A DNA stretch of 33,331 nt from Deltaproteobacteria bacterium (GCA_002724675.1 PBPL01000150.1:1-33331), one strand, 5' to 3'; counted from the first letter of the stretch, positions 16,422 to 25,065 are shown. Program-made: numbers and translations. The notes: generated from the letters alone by a model not told the origin.

Positions 16422-16862
16422 TTAGGGCTGAATAAACAGGCCCGTAGGTCGACGTTTGACCGCATCTGCACGGCACTGGACCAACGCAAATGCATCGCAG
16501 GTTCCCTGCTCGATGGCAGCTTGGACGGCAGCGTCCCGGTCAAACGTGCCCGCAGCCTGCTCGGCGGCGAAGACACCGGACGCAATGGAGCGCTCCACCA
16601 CAGCTTCTGCCTCAGAGAGGCTCGGCGTGGCCACTGCGCTGGAGTAACAGTCAAGCAACTCGTCGGCATCATCCCGGCGGTAGGTGTCATCCAGGCAGCC
16701 GCTCTGACACTGGGCCAAGTTCTCCCAGGCGGTCCAGCCGCAGTCGTTCATGAACTCCACGCACACCTCCTGACAGCGCTTGTTGTTCGTGGAACAGCCC
16801 GACAGAGGCACAGCCAACAAGGTCAGCAGCACAGTCGCGAAGGCGATACTACGCGGAGTCAT
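16422..16862 (-). CDS. Cysteine-rich small lipoprotein, 146 aa
   Basis: ATG 16862 shares one base with the upstream stop (TGATG). The signal sequence ends VPLSGC (Cys23). The mature protein has a regular set of Cys (CQEVC, CGW, CQSGC, DCYS, TCDA, QCRA), enough for several disulfides, and helical Ala/Glu-rich stretches. This pattern is common in uncharacterised lipoproteins of Myxococcota-like bacteria. It is the last gene of a three-gene overlapping operon with a beta-propeller lipoprotein and an exported membrane protein. Function unknown. Confidence 0.8.
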   Translation of the reverse strand: MTPRSIAFATVLLTLLAVPLSGCSTNNKRCQEVCVEFMNDCGWTAWENLAQCQSGCLDDTYRRDDADELLDCYSSAVATPSLSEAEAVVERSIASGVFAAEQAAGTFDRDAAVQAAIEQGTCDAFALVQCRADAVKRRPTGLFIQP

Positions 16863-18076
16863 CAGAGCCCCTCATCAGTCACCGGAAACGGCGAGATGCC
16901 GAGACCTATTCCCGAAATAGTGTCACCAAGTTCCGTGGTGAACACGTCGTTGAAGAACACATGGAGACGACCGTTGATAAAAAAGGCCCTTGGGTTCTCA
17001 GCGAGGTCCTCGCCAGAGAAGTCCAGTGGCACCGGGCCGTCCAGGAGCCGGGTCCAGCCGGTATCAGGCGACGCGGAAGAGGCCATGCCAAGCCGGAGAC
17101 CCTCCTTCTCGATCCAGACCAGATCCGAGCTAGGGTCCTGAACGGCAGTCACCCGGTGATAACCGGAGTACAGCATGTAGTAGGTGGGCTCTTCGTCGTC
17201 ACCGTCCACGTAGGCGAACACGGAAGGGCCATGCACCCCCTCCGCGTCGAACGCGTCCCCTTCAAGACCCTGATGTTCTAGGACCAACCCGCCAGGGCCA
17301 TCAAACCGCGTTCCGTCGGTGGTCGACAGATAGCCCACGTCGTACACCGTCGACTCCAGCCACTCCTGCTGACTGATGATGCTCGCACCCATATGGTTGA
17401 CGCCGGAGACCCAGAAGTGGAGCTTTCCGTCCTCATACAGAGCGTCGCAGCCCCAGACTCGATCTAGGGCACTAGCCGAGTCCTCCAGTGGGTCGATGGG
17501 GTTGAAGAGATCCTTAGTCCACGCCACCCCGTCCGTCGACGTTGCGTGACCAAAGAGCGTTCCACGCCGTTCACTGTTCGTCCCCGTGTACCAGAGGTGA
17601 TAGATGCCCAAGTCGCCATCAAACGCGGCACAGGCCACAGTCACATCATCACGATCGAAAGCGCCCTGCCCGTCATCCCTGCGCAAGACGGGGTTGCTGG
17701 GGTGTCGCCGCCACTCGACCCCGTCCATGGAGAGCGCATAGCCGACGTCGCTGCCCGAATCGCCCGAAGAACCCGAATAGAACAGTTGGTAGAAGGGCGC
17801 TCCGAAGATGCGCTGTTCCAGGATGTCAAAACCACCAATGGCTCCAGCCTCCCAGGGCTGTGTGCCTTCGTCACTGGTCGAAAAGACCGGAACACACGTA
17901 TAGCTCTCCCACCCTCCCTCAGTGGGCTCGAACTCACACTCCACAACCTCGTGGATGTCCACCAGATCTTCCGCTACTCGGGTGTAGTCGTAGTCACTGC
18001 TGCATGACAAGAACAGCAGCCCTCCTAAGGCCCACAGGAACCGAGTAGGACGAAATGCAGCGAGATTACCCATCAT
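16862..18076 (-). CDS. Lipoprotein with GH43/GH32-like five-blade beta-propeller
   Basis: 404 residues. Start ATG 18076 (or the adjacent ATG 18073) overlaps the upstream gene by 11 bp, with GGGAG 6-7 nt upstream. The lipobox is LLFLSC (Cys25). Repeated blade motifs are visible: YQLFYSGSSGD with VGYALSMDGVEWRRHPSNPVL, YHLWYTGTN with FGHATSTDGVAWTKD, LHFWVSGVN with VGYLSTTDGTRF, YYMLYSGYH with LRLGMASSASPDTGW, then LHVFFND. This 'W/Y-YSG ... GxAxSxDGxxW' pattern belongs to the glycosidase-like propellers (GH32/43/62/130). The usual catalytic acids are not assignable by eye, so it may be a glycan-binding or catalytic surface protein. Confidence 0.85.
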   Translation of the reverse strand: MMGNLAAFRPTRFLWALGGLLFLSCSSDYDYTRVAEDLVDIHEVVECEFEPTEGGWESYTCVPVFSTSDEGTQPWEAGAIGGFDILEQRIFGAPFYQLFYSGSSGDSGSDVGYALSMDGVEWRRHPSNPVLRRDDGQGAFDRDDVTVACAAFDGDLGIYHLWYTGTNSERRGTLFGHATSTDGVAWTKDLFNPIDPLEDSASALDRVWGCDALYEDGKLHFWVSGVNHMGASIISQQEWLESTVYDVGYLSTTDGTRFDGPGGLVLEHQGLEGDAFDAEGVHGPSVFAYVDGDDEEPTYYMLYSGYHRVTAVQDPSSDLVWIEKEGLRLGMASSASPDTGWTRLLDGPVPLDFSGEDLAENPRAFFINGRLHVFFNDVFTTELGDTISGIGLGISPFPVTDEGL

Positions 18077-19142
18077 CAGGCGCTCCCTTCAGCGCCTCTC
18101 GAGCGCGATCAAGGCGTCGCTGCTCCAATTGCTGGAAAACACCAGCTACAACCGCACAGGAGACCGCGGTAGCCCCCACAACAATGGCTACATTGCGCTG
18201 CCGGTCAAGGGCTCGAGTGTGAAACAAGTGTCGGCTACGTCCCACATCATCGCCCACTCGTTCGGAGGCTCGGGCCAGCACATATTCCGCCTGAGCGCGC
18301 TCCTCCCACTTGAGCGCCGCGATCACTCCCGCCACACCACCCCCCACTCCCAGGCCCATGACAAGCGCACGGGCAAGAGTGCCTCTCGGCGAGCGTCGAC
18401 GGGTGCCATCTCGCCCGTACAGCACTCCCTGGCGACGACCGTTCGAATCCTCCTCCACACTGGTGACCACCAGAGAGGAGGTCAGGAGGCCTTCCTCGTC
18501 GAGGAGTTCCTCTTCGACCGAGTCGGGGTCATCAGCCGCATTCTTGCGCTTGATCCGAGAGCACGTCTGCTCGACGAGCCGTCGGTCGGGGCCATCCGCG
18601 AGTGATGCGGCCACCGCCACGCAGTGCTCCTGGCGCTCCCTACCCGATTCCAGAACATCCAGGCTGTCGTAGAAGGCAAACAGATCGAAGCCGGAGTCCC
18701 CCTCATCAGACAGCACAGGAATCTCCACTGCTTCGGGAGAGGCCAGCACCCGATCGAGATCGAGGGAGGTCACTGTGCCGCGATACACCCGAACCACGCC
18801 CTCCCAGCTTGTTCGACCAGAGACCACAGAGACGGGCACGATGCCCTCGGCGAGTTCTCGAACCACAAAAAGCCCGGCTTCCCCCGAAGCAGGCAGCGGT
18901 AGGCGCCGCACACCCACCTGGACCGAGTCCAAAGCCCTCGTCCAGTAGAGGCCGAGCACGGCCTCATCCGATCCCACAATCCCGAGCTGGATCGCCAGGT
19001 CGTCGGGAGCGCGAAGATCCTGGATGGACACTTCGTAATCAGCGGCAGAGGCCAAAGAGACAGCACTGCCTAGCATCAGGCTCCCCACCACAAAGTGGAG
19101 CAGTAGCCACAATCGCCGGGGCTGTGACGCTGTGGGGAACAT
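18066..19142 (-). CDS. Exported membrane protein of unknown function, 358 aa
   Basis: ATG 19142 has AGGAG 5 nt upstream. A signal peptide (cleavage near ASAAD, residue 34) is followed by a strand-rich region (about 36-145), a Cys-containing helical part (174, 194), an acidic linker (DDPDSVEEELLDEEG) and two hydrophobic segments (about 257-278 and 317-335) flanked by charged helices. The topology suggests a periplasmic sensor or scaffold anchored near its C-terminus. It is first in the operon with the propeller and Cys-rich lipoproteins, overlapping the next gene by 11 bp. No family recognised. Confidence 0.75.
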   Translation of the reverse strand: MFPTASQPRRLWLLLHFVVGSLMLGSAVSLASAADYEVSIQDLRAPDDLAIQLGIVGSDEAVLGLYWTRALDSVQVGVRRLPLPASGEAGLFVVRELAEGIVPVSVVSGRTSWEGVVRVYRGTVTSLDLDRVLASPEAVEIPVLSDEGDSGFDLFAFYDSLDVLESGRERQEHCVAVAASLADGPDRRLVEQTCSRIKRKNAADDPDSVEEELLDEEGLLTSSLVVTSVEEDSNGRRQGVLYGRDGTRRRSPRGTLARALVMGLGVGGGVAGVIAALKWEERAQAEYVLARASERVGDDVGRSRHLFHTRALDRQRNVAIVVGATAVSCAVVAGVFQQLEQRRLDRAREALKGAPDDG

Positions 19143-19213
19143 GAAACTCCTAGGCGGCGAGAGACCAAGATCACAACGGCCAGCTGAGAGGATTCCGCAA
19201 GCTGGGAGCGGGG

Positions 19214-19223
19214 ATGATACGGT
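19214..19223. promoter_or_regulatory. Overlapping divergent -10 boxes
   Basis: On plus, TACGGT (19218-19223) ends 6 nt before GTG 19230. On minus, TATCAT (19219-19214, five of six) serves the gene starting at 19142. The two boxes share the central TA, so the two directions may share or compete for polymerase. Confidence 0.4.
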
Positions 19224-19229
19224 TTTGCC

Positions 19230-20258
19230 GTGAAAAAGGGGCTGGATCTACAGGTCTCGAGCGAAGCGCGTGCCCTGCACGACGATACCCTCATCGTCGA
19301 TCTGCACTGTGACACGATGCTGGGGCAGACCTTTCTTGGCTATGACCCCACTCGGCGGCACCAAAACCGACTGTGGGGTTCCCCGCTCCTATTTCATGCA
19401 GACATTCCCCGCATGCAAGAGGGCGGGGTGGGGGCAGTAGCCCTCGGGGTCGTGGTGAGCCCCCTGCGAAGGAAGTCCGCTGCTCCCACCACCCGACGAC
19501 GCCTCGAGATGATGGCCGGTTGGGCTCAGGCGGCGCCGGAAGATGTCGTCTTGGCAGGAACCCGAGCCGAGATCGAAGAAGCTCGTGCATCCGGTCGCAT
19601 CGCGCTCTTCGGAGGCCTTGAAGGAGCACATGGGCTTGGGGGGACTCTGGACAATCTCCAAGAGTTCCGAGACCTCGGTCTCCGCTATGTGACCCTGGCC
19701 CACTTCACACCCAACAAGGCGGCTACACCCTCGGCGGGCTGGGGCGCCGATCCTGACGCACCCCTGACCGACTTTGGCCGGCAACTGGTCGAAGCGCTGA
19801 ACGAGCACCGAATGCTGGTCGATCTGGCCCACGTAAACAGGGCTGGCTTCATGGATGCCTGCGAGCACAGCAAGGCGCCCGTAGTGGTCAGTCACACGGG
19901 GGTGGCTGGGGCTTACGACAGCTGGAGAAATATCGACGATGCGCAGCTCCGCGCTGTCGCCGACACGGGTGGGGTGGTGGCCATTATCTTCGCGCCGATC
20001 TTCCTGGGCCCCTCCATTCGAGGCCCCGTATCCCTGGCCGTCGATCACATCCGCCACGTCATCTCGGTTGTTGGGGAAGATCATGTGGCGGTGGGCTCCG
20101 ACTTCGACGGATTTATCCTTCCGCCCACCGATCTTCCCGACATAGCCCACCTTCCCGTCCTCACACAGTGCATGCTGGAGTCTGGGATGACCGAGACTCA
20201 GATCAGGAAGTGCCTCGGGGGGAACACGCTTCGTCTGTTCGGAGACGTCTGTGGCTGA
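19230..20258 (+). CDS. M19-family dipeptidase (membrane/renal dipeptidase-like)
   Basis: 342 residues from GTG 19230, which has no ribosome site and sits just after a -10-like box (leaderless). All zinc ligands of family M19 are visible: H26 and D28 in VDLHCDT, bridging E131 in GGLEGAHGL, H201 in LVDLAHVN, H222 in VVSHTG, and the catalytic-site D291 in GSDFDG. Length matches the family. M19 enzymes hydrolyse dipeptides, including those with D-residues. There is no signal peptide, so it is cytoplasmic and may act in peptide salvage. The next gene, a lipoprotein, overlaps its end by 8 bp. Confidence 0.93.
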   Translation: MKKGLDLQVSSEARALHDDTLIVDLHCDTMLGQTFLGYDPTRRHQNRLWGSPLLFHADIPRMQEGGVGAVALGVVVSPLRRKSAAPTTRRRLEMMAGWAQAAPEDVVLAGTRAEIEEARASGRIALFGGLEGAHGLGGTLDNLQEFRDLGLRYVTLAHFTPNKAATPSAGWGADPDAPLTDFGRQLVEALNEHRMLVDLAHVNRAGFMDACEHSKAPVVVSHTGVAGAYDSWRNIDDAQLRAVADTGGVVAIIFAPIFLGPSIRGPVSLAVDHIRHVISVVGEDHVAVGSDFDGFILPPTDLPDIAHLPVLTQCMLESGMTETQIRKCLGGNTLRLFGDVCG

Positions 20259-20778
20259 AGCACTGCAAACGATGAGGCCCCACCAGCCCCTGGGCCACCG
20301 CCGACCGACAGGGATGCTTAGCCTTCTCCTGCTCCTGAGCCTTTCTGTGGCACCAGGGTGCACGTCTTCAGGGGCTCCCTGGGCACAGGCAAGACCCATC
20401 GATTCGCCGCTCGCAGATCTGCCGACACTCGAGAATCCCAGAGAGCAGGACGACAAGATCATCGTGCGGGTGGTCAACGGCCTACTACCCCAGCTGGGTG
20501 GGCACATCACCCACCTTGCAGCCGGACCCCGAACCTTGCTCGTCGTCTACGCGGAGGGTGGGGGAGAAGAGGTGCCTCCTCAGCCCATTGCCCTGTGGTT
20601 GCGAGGTAGAGGAAGCAGTCGCAGCCGGCTGCCCCAGTTCACCTCTGGGCTAGTCAACCCCGGCAATAGCCAGGACTGGCGAGTGGACCTGAGCCCGGGA
20701 GACTACCTCTTGTCGATCACTCTGGGTGCTACGGGGGACGACCAGCAACAAGCGGTGGCCCACATCATCGCACGCTAG
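20251..20778 (+). CDS. Lipoprotein of unknown function, 175 aa
   Basis: GTG 20251 has GGAG 6 nt upstream and overlaps the dipeptidase stop. This gives a long N-terminus before the lipobox SVAPGC (Cys37). ATG 20272 or ATG 20314 would give a more typical signal length. The mature part looks like a single beta-sandwich (IIVRVVNGLLPQ, TLLVVYAEG, WRVDLSPGDYLLSI). No family is recognised. Overlap implies coupling with the dipeptidase, although the two act in different compartments. Confidence 0.7.
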   Translation: MAEALQTMRPHQPLGHRRPTGMLSLLLLLSLSVAPGCTSSGAPWAQARPIDSPLADLPTLENPREQDDKIIVRVVNGLLPQLGGHITHLAAGPRTLLVVYAEGGGEEVPPQPIALWLRGRGSSRSRLPQFTSGLVNPGNSQDWRVDLSPGDYLLSITLGATGDDQQQAVAHIIAR

Positions 20779-20798
20779 TCACGAGAGAGAGGCTGCCC

Positions 20799-21512
20799 CT
20801 ACTTCATCAACGTACGGAAGTAGGTGAGTGAGAATCCCTTCAGTTCGATGCGATCCCGGTCCTGGAGTGTCCAGGCACTCACCTTCTTGCCGTTCACACG
20901 CACCGGCGAGAGGGCACTCAGAGGCACCACGGAGTATTCCCCGTCTGCACCACGGACGATCTCCGCCACCTGCTTGCCGAAAATCGAGCTTCCCGGCAAC
21001 CGCACATCACAGCCCGCATCAAAGCCAATGAAGTGACTCTTGCCATGCAGGGCAAACTCCGTTCGGTTGCCATCTACTTGAAGCACCAGGTGCGCCTGCA
21101 TCCGGTCGGCTGTTCGCTCCTGGATGGTCATCAACTCGCTCTGCGGTAGGACGCGAGTCTGTTCTGCTTCAGCCTCGGGAATAGCGCGAATGCCGGACAC
21201 CGTGGACACATCAATGTCCGGATCTCCAGTGGCCTGAAAGATGAGTATGTGTTGCCCCATCTGAATCCTGTCGCCTGGCTTTAGCTCGTGCTCGTTGATC
21301 TTGGTTCCATTGACGAAGACCCCGTTGGGTGTCTGGAGATCAACTACTCGCCAGCTATGGCCACGGAAGGACACGACCGCATGGCGCCGAGAGACGAGAG
21401 GGTTTTCCAGTCGAATATCGGCCTGCTCACTGCGGCCCACCAGATATTCCTGGTCGACCAAGTCGTGGGAGCCTTCCTTTCTGCGTCCCCGGAAAACGAC
21501 GAGCTTGGGCAT
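20799..21512 (-). CDS. FHA-domain protein with a second degenerate FHA-like domain
   Basis: 237 residues, ATG 21512 with GGAAGAG about 8 nt upstream. The N-terminal FHA domain (about 1-95) has the phosphothreonine-binding set: GR at 26-27, SRRH at 41-44, and TPNGVFVNG (61-69). A linker (about 95-135) follows. The C-terminal domain (about 136-237; FIGFDAGCDVRLPG, PVRVNGKKV, LQDRDRIELKG) repeats the FHA layout. It has lost the SxxH pair, so it probably does not bind phosphopeptide. By family the protein reads Ser/Thr-kinase signalling. No kinase gene is in the window. Convergent with the lipoprotein gene, 20 bp apart. Confidence 0.9.
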   Translation of the reverse strand: MPKLVVFRGRRKEGSHDLVDQEYLVGRSEQADIRLENPLVSRRHAVVSFRGHSWRVVDLQTPNGVFVNGTKINEHELKPGDRIQMGQHILIFQATGDPDIDVSTVSGIRAIPEAEAEQTRVLPQSELMTIQERTADRMQAHLVLQVDGNRTEFALHGKSHFIGFDAGCDVRLPGSSIFGKQVAEIVRGADGEYSVVPLSALSPVRVNGKKVSAWTLQDRDRIELKGFSLTYFRTLMK

Positions 21513-21627
21513 GAGTTTCTCTTCCCCACGAGCGCCTCAGCGCTACGTTTTCACTGCAGGCGTCCAGTCACAGCACGCCACCTCGCGTACCTCAGGCATC
21601 GCCCACTGCAGAGATCCTACCCCCAAT

Positions 21628-22278
21628 TCACTCGTTACAGCAGAACGGCTGTACGCGCTTCTGATCGATGGCGATCCTCTGATTGTGATCCTCGGCTTCG
21701 ATCTCCATCACAATCTCGTAGTCTTCCAGATGCCCCTGGCTTCCAGACCCCTCGGGGCAGTTTGGGGAATTGTTGGGATCATTGGGCCAGTATTCACAGG
21801 GCAAGAAACCGTTGATCCCCCAATACCACTGCCTGGATGACACCTCGGGCTCAATGCGGACTGCCTGGACGTGACGTTCTTGGTCGTGCAACAGGACCAG
21901 CTCACCGTCACCCGGATCCAGATACATCTTGATCCGTAGGAAAACCACCGGACACAAGTTCTCCATTTCCGCCGAGAAGAAGACGTGGTAGCCACCCTGA
22001 GTCCCATACCAAATGGGCATGTCCGCATCGTCCAGGACCATCTGGAACTCACTGCCACCAGTGCCAACGCGAACAATCGGGTCCCCACAAAAGACCTGGT
22101 CATTGCAGGCCTCGGCCACGAACAGATCCTCTTCAGAACACTCCTCGGGGAGAGGAAGCGTGTCATCATCGTCGGCCGCCACCGGACAGTCCTCGCAGCC
22201 CAGCAGCAAGAGGAAGCTGAGCAGGGCGACAAACGGAGGAGCCGACAAGCGACACTGATGGAATCGATTGGTTCCCAT
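21628..22278 (-). CDS. Cys-rich lipoprotein, 216 aa
   Basis: ATG 22278 lies 8 nt from a -10-like TACAGT and has no ribosome site. The signal sequence ends FLLLLGC (Cys28), followed by an acidic linker (AADDDD). The mature part holds several Cys (EECSEED, EACND, VFCGD, NLCPV, PCEYW, NCPEG, FCCNE) and aromatic, strand-like segments (IWYGTQGGYHVFFSAEM). It probably forms a disulfide-stabilised beta domain at the cell surface. No family recognised. Confidence 0.78.
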   Translation of the reverse strand: MGTNRFHQCRLSAPPFVALLSFLLLLGCEDCPVAADDDDTLPLPEECSEEDLFVAEACNDQVFCGDPIVRVGTGGSEFQMVLDDADMPIWYGTQGGYHVFFSAEMENLCPVVFLRIKMYLDPGDGELVLLHDQERHVQAVRIEPEVSSRQWYWGINGFLPCEYWPNDPNNSPNCPEGSGSQGHLEDYEIVMEIEAEDHNQRIAIDQKRVQPFCCNE

Positions 22279-22286
22279 AGTAAACG

Positions 22287-22292
22287 ACTGTA
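22287..22292 (-). promoter_or_regulatory. -10-like TACAGT close to a start codon
   Basis: On the minus strand TACAGT ends 8 nt before ATG 22278, with no Shine-Dalgarno between, suggesting a leaderless or near-leaderless mRNA. Confidence 0.4.
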
Positions 22293-22344
22293 GCGGTCAG
22301 GCGAGCCACCGAAAAGGGGCACACCCCACCCGTTTCACTGGAAG

Positions 22345-23862
22345 TCAGCCGAACTGAATCCCCTGAGCCAGCGGTAGATCCTGGCCGTGATTGATCGTAC
22401 AGGTCTGTCGGCGCATGTAAGCCTTCCAAGAGTCGGAGCCAGCCTCACGACCACCACCGGTGTCCTTTTCGCCCCCGAAAGCGCCTCCGATCTCAGCACC
22501 CGAGGTCCCAATATTTACGTTGGCAATTCCACAGTCGCTGCCAGCGTGTCCTAGAAACTGCTCGGCCGACAACAGGTCGCGGGTGAAGATGGCTGAAGAC
22601 AATCCCTGGTCTGCGTCATTCTGATCAGCGATCGCTTGCTCCAGCGTGTCCCAGGGGGTGATGTAGAGGATCGGAGCAAAGGTCTCTTCCCGGCTAATGG
22701 GAAGGCGCGTCTCACTCCAGACAATGGTTGGCTCCACATAGAAACCCGCGCGGTCCGTCAGGGCCTTACCCCCACAGAGCACCTCGCCACCCTGATCCCG
22801 TGCCTGCTGAACGGCCGCCAAGTAACCATCGACAGCCAGCTGATCAATGAGCGGACCCATGAGCGTTCCGTCCTCGAGTGGGTCACCGATGGCCACCGAC
22901 TGGTAAGCGGCAGCCAAGCGGTCAGCAAGTCGGCGGGCCAGCGGACGGCTGGCGAGCACTCGTCGAGTCGACGTGCAGCGCTGGCCGGCTGTGCCTACGG
23001 CACCGAAGAGGATTCCACGAACGGCGATCTCCTCGTCGGCTGTGTCGTCAACGACGATGGCGTTGTTGCCCCCCAACTCAAGCAGACAACGTCCCAGACG
23101 ACCTGCAACTGCGGTGCCCACGTGACGACCCATTCGGCAGGAACCCGTCGCTGAGATCAGCGGTAGGCGCTTGTCATGAATCATGGTCTCGCCCACTTCG
23201 CTGTCGGTACCCACGATGGTGCACATCACTCCGTCGTGTCCCTCCGGTCCAAAGACACGATCAACGATTTTCTGAATCGCAATAGCGCAGAGCGGCGTCT
23301 TGAGGCTGGGCTTCCAGATCATCGTGTCTCCGCAGACGGCAGCGATGGCCGCATTCCATGCCCAGACAGCCATTGGGAAGTTGAACGCCGTGATGATTCC
23401 GATCACGCCCATGGGGTGCCACTGCTCGTACATCCGGTGGTCAGGACGTTCGCTGTGCATCGTCAAGCCGTACAGCTGGCGACTGAGTCCCACAGCAAAG
23501 TCGAAGATGTCGATGCACTCCTGCACCTCACCTTCCCCTTCTGCTCGAATTTTTCCCATCTCGAGCGAGATCAGCGCCCCCAACTCTTTCTTATTGGCTC
23601 GGAACTCCTCGCCCAGGCGACGGATCAACTCTCCGCGCTGGGGGGCTGGAACCATGCGCCACTTGGTGAAGGCCGCCTGCGCTGCGGAAACCACCTGCTC
23701 GTAGTCGGCACGCGATGCCAGGTGAACCGCACCAATTTCCGTTCCATCAATGGGAGTATGAACTCGAACGGTCTCGCCATGAGTCGTCTCGAGCCACTGG
23801 CCATGAGACGCCCCTTGCTGGGCTCCGTCGAGAGCAAGCTTCGTGAGAAAATCGTAGTTCAC
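22345..23862 (-). CDS. Aldehyde dehydrogenase, ALDH7 (antiquitin/AmaB) family
   Basis: 505 residues from GTG 23862 (GGAGG just upstream); the frame extends to 23967 in low-complexity sequence without a better start. Landmarks: AFNFP with oxyanion Asn161, WKPSLKTPL for NAD binding, general base Glu262 in LLELGGNN, and catalytic Cys296 in GQRCTSTRR. The C-terminal GGEKDTGGGREAGSDSWKAYMRRQTCTIN is the antiquitin signature that separates ALDH7 from other ALDHs. Known members oxidise alpha-aminoadipic semialdehyde (lysine catabolism) or related aldehydes, so a role in lysine breakdown is likely. No other lysine-pathway gene is adjacent. Cytoplasmic. Confidence 0.93.
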   Translation of the reverse strand: MNYDFLTKLALDGAQQGASHGQWLETTHGETVRVHTPIDGTEIGAVHLASRADYEQVVSAAQAAFTKWRMVPAPQRGELIRRLGEEFRANKKELGALISLEMGKIRAEGEGEVQECIDIFDFAVGLSRQLYGLTMHSERPDHRMYEQWHPMGVIGIITAFNFPMAVWAWNAAIAAVCGDTMIWKPSLKTPLCAIAIQKIVDRVFGPEGHDGVMCTIVGTDSEVGETMIHDKRLPLISATGSCRMGRHVGTAVAGRLGRCLLELGGNNAIVVDDTADEEIAVRGILFGAVGTAGQRCTSTRRVLASRPLARRLADRLAAAYQSVAIGDPLEDGTLMGPLIDQLAVDGYLAAVQQARDQGGEVLCGGKALTDRAGFYVEPTIVWSETRLPISREETFAPILYITPWDTLEQAIADQNDADQGLSSAIFTRDLLSAEQFLGHAGSDCGIANVNIGTSGAEIGGAFGGEKDTGGGREAGSDSWKAYMRRQTCTINHGQDLPLAQGIQFG

Positions 23863-23997
23863 AGGGCCTCCGCTGACTCCTCCGGTCGGGGGTGGATGAC
23901 GACCGGAGGAACGCGATCTACCACGTCTGGAGATGTCCGGGAACGCCTGTCTGAAAGGTCTGGGCAACTAGGCCCCGAACAAAGCCTTCATCGAGCA

Positions 23998-24981
23998 TCA
24001 TGGAGGTGAAATGCACACCTTGAAGCCCGCGTCCGGATAGTAGACAGCGGCCATCATGCACATCTCGTCGTCCACGCTGGGCCCGTATCCGATCGTGCTG
24101 TTGGTCCTGTTGTGGAAGGTGCATCGATACTCAAAGCCACCCCCAGCGCGCAGGACAATCGGATTGTCCGAGAGCATGACAACCTCAGCCGACTCCCAGG
24201 ACGTATTGGTGTACACGAGTTCGTCTGGCTCGCCGGCCTCATCTAGAAGCAGGATGTCGAACTGAAGACCTGAACGGTGAAAGTGGCTGCCCAGGGCAAA
24301 GACGTGCATGTCCACATCCACCAGGCACTTCTTGGAAACGGTCACCTGCTGGTTCGGCGGGACCTCCAGGTCCGTGTTGCTGCCGAACAAGCCGTTGGCG
24401 TACACCTCGATCGTTCCAGGTTCAGCCCACTCCACGTTCAAGAAGGCCTCGGCAACCACAGGCGCGTCGGTGGTGTTCAACGAATGAAACTCCAACAAGA
24501 CCTGCTGCTCCGGCAAGAGTCGGCCAGCGACTCCATCGGGAAACTGCCCGACAAACTCTCTATCCTGCGACGCATAGAGAGGTGCGGCCAACCCCATTGT
24601 GGTCTCTGCCCAGAGATCCTCACACGCCCCCTCGCGGTCTCCATCAGGACCGGACGAGAGACCCCACACATTGAAGTGGTGGACAGCGCTAGCTCGGTGG
24701 TGAAGGCGGATCACATCCATTGGCTCCGCAATGGGCAACGTAGTGATACGGCAGTAATACAACTCTTCTCCGGGACCCAACTCAAATGGACCCGCGTGCA
24801 GCTGAAGCCCTTGAGCTGGCTCCTCTAGAGCCACCGGCTCATAGTGGCTCGATGCGGAAGCCCCCGAGGCCTCATCGATGTCGACGCCGGAGAGGGAGCA
24901 GCCTCCAAGCAGCAGGACGACCCCCAGCGCCATGGGGCGGCGAGCTAAAGCGAGGGCCAGAGCGCGACGTAGGGTCTCCAT
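23998..24981 (-). CDS. PHM-like copper type II monooxygenase lipoprotein
   Basis: 327 residues from ATG 24981, with a lipobox LLLGGC (Cys28), so it is extracytoplasmic. Six residues match the copper ligands of peptidylglycine alpha-hydroxylating monooxygenase in order and spacing. H101-H102 (SAVHHFNVW) and H166 (LLEFHSLN) correspond to the first site. H233-x-H235 (GSHFHRSG) and M307 (DDEMCMM) correspond to the second. The HH-to-H166 distance of 64 residues equals that between H108 and H172 of rat PHM. The family hydroxylates C-H bonds using copper, O2 and a reductant. The substrate cannot be inferred. A possible TAGTGT -10 box is at 25009-25004. Confidence 0.82.
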   Translation of the reverse strand: METLRRALALALARRPMALGVVLLLGGCSLSGVDIDEASGASASSHYEPVALEEPAQGLQLHAGPFELGPGEELYYCRITTLPIAEPMDVIRLHHRASAVHHFNVWGLSSGPDGDREGACEDLWAETTMGLAAPLYASQDREFVGQFPDGVAGRLLPEQQVLLEFHSLNTTDAPVVAEAFLNVEWAEPGTIEVYANGLFGSNTDLEVPPNQQVTVSKKCLVDVDMHVFALGSHFHRSGLQFDILLLDEAGEPDELVYTNTSWESAEVVMLSDNPIVLRAGGGFEYRCTFHNRTNSTIGYGPSVDDEMCMMAAVYYPDAGFKVCISPP

Positions 24982-25003
24982 CAAGGCATTGCTCCCACAG
25001 AGC

Positions 25004-25009
25004 ACACTA
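25004..25009 (-). promoter_or_regulatory. Candidate -10 box of the PHM-like gene
   Basis: TAGTGT on the minus strand, 22 nt before ATG 24981. The leader carries GGGAG about 10 nt upstream of the ATG. It is divergent from the 25053 box but does not overlap it. Confidence 0.3.
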
Positions 25010-25052
25010 GCAGTGCAGCGACTCCTCCCGCGCATACACACGCGTCCAACGG

Positions 25053-25058
25053 TAGTCT
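25053..25058 (+). promoter_or_regulatory. -10-like TAGTCT directly before a start codon
   Basis: TAGTCT ends 7 nt before ATG 25066 and there is no ribosome site between. It is probably a leaderless promoter for the exported-protein/Cas6-like pair. Confidence 0.4.
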
Positions 25059-25065
25059 CTGAGTC

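Noticed and set aside
19389-20510. 373-aa minus-strand open frame
   Set aside because: Antisense to the dipeptidase, whose complete metal ligand set is on plus.
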